64,000 bases of DNA from contig CAKSFR010000006.1 in assembly GCA_934454635.1 (NCBI GenBank), positions 1 to 64,000 of the forward strand, given 5' to 3'. The stretch comes from an uncultured Ruminiclostridium sp. GTDB lineage: Bacteria > Bacillota > Clostridia > Oscillospirales > Ruminococcaceae. Within the stretch, counting starts at the first letter, position 1. Each line of letters opens with the position of its first letter. The translations under genes were made by a program, and so were the position numbers. Shown here piece by piece: positions 59,690 through 64,000 of this stretch. Below the pieces are notes generated by a model. It saw nothing but the letters and a program-made list of their open reading frames with translations, was not told where the DNA came from and made no database searches.

Positions 59690-60487
59690 TTATACGTTCA
59701 GCCCGAGCAGTTCTATTGCATTTCGGCAGAAAATGCGGTCTTTTTCGTCATCGGTTATCGGGAGCCTGTCAACAAGCTCCATTTCACGCTTCGGTATGCT
59801 CCAAGGCAGGTCGCTGCCGAAAAGAATGCGGTCACAGCCGTGCTTTTTCACGATTGCGGCGAACATTCCCTCGTCAATGTTTCCCGCCATGCAGGCGGTG
59901 TCGAGGTAAATGTTCGGAACGCCTGCAATATAGTGGTGAACCGCCTCCCACGCCTGCATTCCGCCCATATGCGCGCCGATTATTTTAAGGTGCGGACATT
60001 TTTCGTGCAGCCAGAGCAGGTCGTATGGCATTGCACGGTGTACAAACGGCGAAATCGGGTCGTATCCCATGTGAAATACGATCGGCAGCCCGAGCTGTTC
60101 ACATTTCTTATAAACAGGCAGACATTTCTCGTCAAAAAGAAATATCCCTTGATGATCGTTGTGAAATTTCAGTCCTTTAAGACCGAGCGAGTGTACACGT
60201 TCGGTTTCTTCTACCGCGTCCTCGGAGTATGGGTGAACCGTTCCGAACGATATTATTTTCCCATCGCTGACCGATTTTGCCCAGTCGTTTATCGTGCGCG
60301 GCTGCGACGGCTTTGTCGCGATCGGCAGCATAACGCCATAGTCTATACCCGATTCATCGAGCAGCTTTACTGCGCCCGAGAGCGTTCCATCGGTAGACGG
60401 CGTAATTTTCGCGGATTCGGAAAGCCTGTCCAGCGCACGCTTCGCAATGCTTTCGGTAAAAGCGTGTATGTGCGTATCAATGTACAT
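59690..60487 (-). CDS. Amidohydrolase family protein (TIM-barrel metal hydrolase)
   Basis: A 265-residue amidohydrolase_2-type protein. The metal motif YIDTHIHAF begins at residue 2; GLKGLKFHNDHQG, IVFHMGYD, KIIGAHMGG and the final aspartate in ILFGSDLPW follow in order. The family includes decarboxylases and lactonases such as o-pyrocatechuate and 2-amino-3-carboxymuconate semialdehyde decarboxylases. Substrate unknown. The start has AAAGAAAGAAGATAG upstream. Confidence 0.82.
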   Translation of the reverse strand: MYIDTHIHAFTESIAKRALDRLSESAKITPSTDGTLSGAVKLLDESGIDYGVMLPIATKPSQPRTINDWAKSVSDGKIISFGTVHPYSEDAVEETERVHSLGLKGLKFHNDHQGIFLFDEKCLPVYKKCEQLGLPIVFHMGYDPISPFVHRAMPYDLLWLHEKCPHLKIIGAHMGGMQAWEAVHHYIAGVPNIYLDTACMAGNIDEGMFAAIVKKHGCDRILFGSDLPWSIPKREMELVDRLPITDDEKDRIFCRNAIELLGLNV

Positions 60488-60558
60488 ACTCTATCTTCTT
60501 TCTTTTGCTTTTTCTTTATTTATTATTTGCACTTTGTGCGGCAAAATTCGTTAATCTT

Positions 60559-60659
60559 ATACTCAGCACCAATTAAAAACTATACAAATAATTGAGTATA
60601 ATCTTGCATATATGGGTTATACGAGAATTTGTATATATGGTTTTATTGGTGCTTAGTAT
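60559..60659 (-). repeat. 102-bp dispersed inverted-repeat element, copy 3
   Basis: Minus-strand copy, 101 bp. On the minus strand it starts ATACTAAGCACCAATAAAA and ends TTTTTAATTGGTGCTGAGTAT. It shares TATATGCAAGATTATACTC with copy 1. Its edge contributes bases of the stop codon of the flagellar gene next to it. Confidence 0.8.
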
Positions 60660-61147
60660 TAGAGAGTGCTGTCGAATGAGCCGCCCTTGCGCCCTCCGCT
60701 TTGCTGTTTGTTGTAAAAATCAAGTCTGCGCTTGTCGTCGTTCAGATCCTCAAGCTGCGCGCGAAGTTCCTGAACCCGCGCGTCTACCCGTTTTGCCGCC
60801 TGCGCGTCCTTTTCCTGCGCTCCGAGGAAAACCGAGCGCAGCTTAACTATCGCCTTTCTTATTTCTTTAAGCTCCTCGGAAAGTCCCAACGGAACGTGTT
60901 CATTTTTGAGCAGCCGTGCGATATACCCCACTTCCTCCGGTGAACATTCCTCGGCGGCGGTTCGATCAAGCTCTGCGCGAAGCGCGTGAATTTCCGAAAG
61001 AATTTCATCGCGCGCGGTCATTATTTCTTCAAGCGTTTCATCAATGTCGGTCGAGAGTATTTCGCTCGTTTTTTCGTCGTAGCGAAGCATAGCGGTTTCG
61101 GTCGCGGAAATATTTTCAAGTATTTTTTCTTTTGTCTGAACGTTCAT
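60659..61147 (-). CDS. FlgN/FliT-like flagellar chaperone candidate
   Basis: A 162-residue, almost wholly helical, charged coiled-coil protein (residues 5-150) with a Gly/Lys-rich end, GGRKGGSFDSTL. Position directly downstream of fliS and the helical make-up fit a flagellar export chaperone of the FlgN or FliT type, but no decisive motif is seen. AGGAGG about 8-10 bases upstream. The TAA stop lies at the boundary of repeat copy 3. Confidence 0.6.
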   Translation of the reverse strand: MNVQTKEKILENISATETAMLRYDEKTSEILSTDIDETLEEIMTARDEILSEIHALRAELDRTAAEECSPEEVGYIARLLKNEHVPLGLSEELKEIRKAIVKLRSVFLGAQEKDAQAAKRVDARVQELRAQLEDLNDDKRRLDFYNKQQSGGRKGGSFDSTL

Positions 61148-61162
61148 CGGAAAAGTCCCTCC

Positions 61163-61328
61163 TAAAGGTCGCCTCTAAAAACCTCGTTTGAGTGAAAATG
61201 TGTATAGCACACCACCTGCTTCTTCAAACCTCCTCGTAAGGCATACAGCCTTACTTCGTCGGCTTTCCTCGCATTTGGCGTACTCTACCCATTTTCCCTT
61301 TTCAAACCGTTTTTTAGAGGTTCCCTAA
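61163..61328. repeat. Long imperfect inverted repeat between fliS and the chaperone-like gene
   Basis: The ends pair: CCTCTAAAAAC (from 61172) with GTTTTTTAGAGG (to 61320), followed by GTTTGA / TCAAAC-like and AAAATG / CATTTT blocks. GTAAGGC / GCCTTAC forms the centre near 61245. About 165 nt. It is bounded by AGG-type ends and abuts the ribosome site of the next gene. No coding capacity: a MITE-like insertion or a structured intercistronic RNA. Confidence 0.65.
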
Positions 61329-61372
61329 AATTATTCCGCCGCACATTTTCAGCACGGCGGATAAAGTTTTTA

Positions 61373-61750
61373 TCAGCTTACCTGATCCTTTGGCATTGCA
61401 GAAACCTGTGCGAACGCGTCGCGGAGGTCGGCAAGCATGGGGAGCAGTTCTTTAAGCATCTCAACGTCTTTTTTTACATTCGCCGAGATGAGCTGGCGGT
61501 TGAAGAAGTCATAGAGCGAGTCAAGCTGCTTTGAAATCGGAATGCTCATATCCAGAACGGAACGCAGCGCGTTTACGATGTCCTGCGATTTCTGGAGCGA
61601 AGTATTTGCGCCGGCATAATTTTTTTCGTCGATGAAAATAATTGCCTTATTTATCTGCTTTTCTGCTTCGTCATAGAGCCTTACAACAACCTCCATTGGC
61701 GTGAGCGTGGTTATCGATTGTTTTTTATATGCAGAGTATGCGTTGTTCAT
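61373..61750 (-). CDS. fliS: Flagellar secretion chaperone FliS
   Basis: A 125-residue helical chaperone that binds flagellin before export. NAYSAYKKQSITTLTPMEVVVRLYDEA at the N-terminus is the FliS signature. It follows fliD by 16 bp. Confidence 0.95.
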   Translation of the reverse strand: MNNAYSAYKKQSITTLTPMEVVVRLYDEAEKQINKAIIFIDEKNYAGANTSLQKSQDIVNALRSVLDMSIPISKQLDSLYDFFNRQLISANVKKDVEMLKELLPMLADLRDAFAQVSAMPKDQVS

Positions 61751-61766
61751 GGCATTTTCCTTTCAA

Positions 61767-64000
61767 TTACATTCCGGTTCCGAAGTACGAGGAGAAAGAG
61801 GACTGCTGGCTGTTGAGGTTTCCAAGCATCTTCTCCATTGCGGAATATTTTTTCCACAATCTGTTCTGTTCGGTTTCATAGCGCTTTTCGAGGGTCTTTA
61901 TCTTTTCGGTTATGCGCTTCATCTGATTATATATTGCGTTGTCGGTTGCGGTCGTACCCTTTTCAAGACCCGCCTTGTTAATAAGAGTACCCTTATTGCC
62001 CGTTGTTCCGATTGCGGATTCGAGAGCGGCGTCAAACTTCACCATTATGCCGTTTTCGGAATCGCCGAACAGCTTCGCAATGTCGTCGCCGTATTCGTTG
62101 ATAGCCGCATTGAGTGCGTCCTCATCAAGAATCAGCTTGCCATGTTCTTTATAGTCGGATTCGGTTGTGATTCCCATTTTGGAAAGGCTGAGCGACGAGC
62201 CGTCGGCAGCCGTAATGCTTCCCATAAGCGCGGTTCTGAGCTTAGTCATTACCGAGCTGATCGTGGAGTCGTGATAAAGAATACCCTGTTTAGCCTTTTC
62301 TTCCCACTTTTCCTCCTGCTTTTCGGAGAGGTCAAGCTCCTCCTTATCCGCGTCCGCGAGGAAGTAGTAGTCCTTGTCGGGCTTCTCGTCGAGGTAATCA
62401 TAAACCTCTTCGATGATTTTGTTGTAGTCCTCGACAAATCCCTTTATTACGTCGGCAATGGCGGAATTGTCCTTTTCAACGGTAACGTCGAACTCTGTTC
62501 CCGCGGCAACTCCGGAGAAAGTAAACGTTGTTCCGTCAACTTCAAGCGCGTTGGAATCGCTTTCAAGCACGCGTCCGTTTATTTCGACCTCGAGGTTCGT
62601 TCCCGCCTCAAAGGTCGAGCCTGCGCCGAGTCCGATCGCGGAGAGGAAGCCCTCTGCGCCGTCCTCAATGTCGATCTTGCTGTTTACGCCGTAATCGCTC
62701 GCGGTGATTTTGAATGCGTTGTCAAGCGACGAATAGGTCATTTTTACATTAGCGTCGGAGCCGTTTACCGCGCGCATCATTTCCTTTACGGTCGTTTCGC
62801 CGGAGAACGAGAAGTCCTTGCCGTTTATCTTGAACGTGTAATTTCCGTCCGCGTTCGGCTCAATTCCGAGGTCGGAAAGGAGCGTAGAGTTTGAAATCTG
62901 CGAAACGGAGGTCTTTACCTCGGAAATTCCGAAGTTGTTGGCGCTGCCCTTGCCTATGCTGATCGAAAAGTCAACCGAGTTTCCGTCGGCGTCCTCTGCG
63001 GTAATTGAAATGTTGTCGATCACCGAGCCTGTTCCGTCGGTGTCGTTAAAGCCGATTTTCAGCTTTACGCCGCTTTCGGTCTCAAGTGCGCCAAGGCTGT
63101 TTTCAATGGACGTTTTGTTGTAGTGGTCAACAATATTCTGGTTGGTTATGTTCAGGCTTTCTTCGGTTACGGTGCATACGTTCTCTTTGTAAGCCGCGTA
63201 TTCATTATATGAAACGGAACCCCAGAGATCGTAGTCGAGCTGATAGCCTTTCTCGGGCTGAACGGAGTTGTAAACTTCCTCATAAGCCTTGTAAATATCG
63301 CCTTCGGTATCGGCAAGCTGCGCAGCCTTCCATGTATCAAGGTCGTCTGTTCCGCCGCCGTCCGTGTATTTTTGATACTCGTCGTTCCAGAAATTCTGAA
63401 CCTTTTCGTCGCGGAGCGCGATCTGCTCGTCCGAAAGCTCGGTTTTGTCGTAATAATAGTCAACAAATCCGTTATAAAGCTCGTTTGTATCGTCGTTATC
63501 ATTAAAATTCGCAGCTTTCCAGTCGTCGAACGAACCCGCGCTGTCGCCTGCTTCTGCTCTGTATTCGTCAAACTTGCCCGCAAGGTACTTGTTGAGGTAG
63601 GTTTCACGCTGCTTTGCTTCCGCCTTGTCGAACTGAGCCTTTTTGAACACTTCTCTGTCGTCGTCGGTCAGCGTGTTCTTCCAGTCAAGGTAAGCATCAT
63701 ACTTTTTCGACTCAACATAGTCGTCCTTGATTTGCTTGTAAAGCTCGGCTTTGAGCGCGTTTTCCTCGGTTACGGGTTCATAAGAACCGTCGTCGTTAAA
63801 TGTAATTCCGTCAAAATAGTCGTTTGCAAGCGTCTGGAACGAAATGATCTTCAGCTCGCCGCCGATACGCACGGAAATAGTGTTGTTGCCCGATTTTATG
63901 TCGGAAAAGTCAAGCGTGGTGGAGCCGGACAATGCGCCTGCGCCGGAAAGCGTAACGCCCTTGCCCGAACGGGAAACGATCTGCCCCGTTCCTGCTTCAA
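61767..64000 (-). CDS. fliD: Flagellar hook-associated protein FliD (5' end beyond window)
   Basis: At least 744 residues are open to the window edge, so the N-terminus is missing. The C-terminal half fits the filament cap: GKDFSFSGETTVKEMMRAVN, a central domain, then a long terminal coiled coil (MKRITEKIKTLEKRYETEQNRLWKKYSAM) ending SSYFGTGM. Typical FliD has 400-700 residues. A region of about 200 residues (roughly 63170-63780) is extra: acidic, Tyr/Trp-rich, with repeats such as FDEYRAEAGDSAGSFDDWKA and WNDEYQKYTDGGGTDDLDTW. The variable D2/D3 domains often carry such insertions. Confidence 0.88.
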   Translation of the reverse strand, partial: EAGTGQIVSRSGKGVTLSGAGALSGSTTLDFSDIKSGNNTISVRIGGELKIISFQTLANDYFDGITFNDDGSYEPVTEENALKAELYKQIKDDYVESKKYDAYLDWKNTLTDDDREVFKKAQFDKAEAKQRETYLNKYLAGKFDEYRAEAGDSAGSFDDWKAANFNDNDDTNELYNGFVDYYYDKTELSDEQIALRDEKVQNFWNDEYQKYTDGGGTDDLDTWKAAQLADTEGDIYKAYEEVYNSVQPEKGYQLDYDLWGSVSYNEYAAYKENVCTVTEESLNITNQNIVDHYNKTSIENSLGALETESGVKLKIGFNDTDGTGSVIDNISITAEDADGNSVDFSISIGKGSANNFGISEVKTSVSQISNSTLLSDLGIEPNADGNYTFKINGKDFSFSGETTVKEMMRAVNGSDANVKMTYSSLDNAFKITASDYGVNSKIDIEDGAEGFLSAIGLGAGSTFEAGTNLEVEINGRVLESDSNALEVDGTTFTFSGVAAGTEFDVTVEKDNSAIADVIKGFVEDYNKIIEEVYDYLDEKPDKDYYFLADADKEELDLSEKQEEKWEEKAKQGILYHDSTISSVMTKLRTALMGSITAADGSSLSLSKMGITTESDYKEHGKLILDEDALNAAINEYGDDIAKLFGDSENGIMVKFDAALESAIGTTGNKGTLINKAGLEKGTTATDNAIYNQMKRITEKIKTLEKRYETEQNRLWKKYSAMEKMLGNLNSQQSSFSSYFGTGM

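Overview
The window reads as ordinary chromosome of a motile, Gram-positive, anaerobic member of the Clostridia. The Oscillospiraceae/Ruminococcaceae group is my best guess, inferred rather than proven. Supporting signs are a perfect HrcA/CIRCE operator, a CwlD-type amidase, DnaD plus DnaI-type primosome genes, an NPSTG cell-wall sorting signal, FliD/FliS, a small 2[4Fe-4S] ferredoxin, GTG and TTG starts behind strong AGGAGG-type ribosome sites, and sigma-A promoters (TTGACA / 17 bp / TATAAT) that recur with near-perfect spacing. There are no rRNA genes, CRISPR arrays, phage structural genes or intact transposases.

Layout. 0.2-11.3 kb: amidase, radA, secA, a cellobiose-2-epimerase-like gene, an HlyD-like lipoprotein and a two-gene ABC exporter. 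11.4-14.1 kb: an accessory island after an initiator tRNA gene, with small unknown genes, a ribbon-helix-helix-like protein, a candidate structured RNA and repeats. 14.1-18.3 kb: a membrane acyltransferase, a ClpC-type ATPase, a tiny Cys/Gly/Asn-rich membrane peptide and a NifI1/NifI2-like pair of P-II proteins. 18.5-24.6 kb: O-acetylhomoserine sulfhydrylase, an HD-GYP protein, pgi, a small P-loop protein, rpmF and a PDZ/radical-SAM/DUF512 protein. 24.8-28.7 kb: a lower-glycolysis operon read leftward (pgk, small membrane protein, tpiA, gpmI). 29.5-33.8 kb: nadB, nadC, a TtcA-like gene and a tRNA nucleotidyltransferase homologue in one leftward operon, back to back with hflX. 35-41 kb: galK, rodA, fba, a CofE-like gene, a PLP decarboxylase and ferredoxin. 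41.5-50.9 kb: a large zinc-ribbon membrane protein, dnaD, a helicase loader, der, plsY, and an anti-sigma/ECF sigma pair. 51-60.5 kb: guaB, a SulP transporter, an MBL hydrolase, an NPSTG surface protein, tRNA-Gly/Arg/His, a Vat-like acetyltransferase, htpG and an amidohydrolase. 60.6-64 kb: flagellar genes (a chaperone-like gene, fliS, 5'-truncated fliD).

The most striking content is between the genes. A family of GC-rich composite repeats occurs at four loci (about 28.8-29.4, 40.8-41.2, 45.0-45.3 and 59.4-59.7 kb), with a solitary fragment at 24.6 kb. Each full copy joins a GCGGCGTT box, a nested hairpin and a near-perfect four-stem cloverleaf. The cloverleaf has one outer stem and three arms of about 12/10/12 bp. 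Arm sequences mostly differ between loci while the base pairing stays almost perfect. A second, AT-rich family of about 102 bp with terminal inverted repeats is present three times, each time directly at the 3' end of a gene. Neither family matches a repeat I can name. They are the best candidates here for an undescribed system.

Metabolically the genes fit a sugar-fermenting lifestyle: galactose and cellobiose entry (galK, epimerase), glycolysis (pgi, fba, tpiA, pgk, gpmI), de novo NAD and GMP synthesis, and sulfur assimilation. Stress and envelope genes (clpC, htpG, rodA, cwlD, the ECF system) and motility complete the picture.
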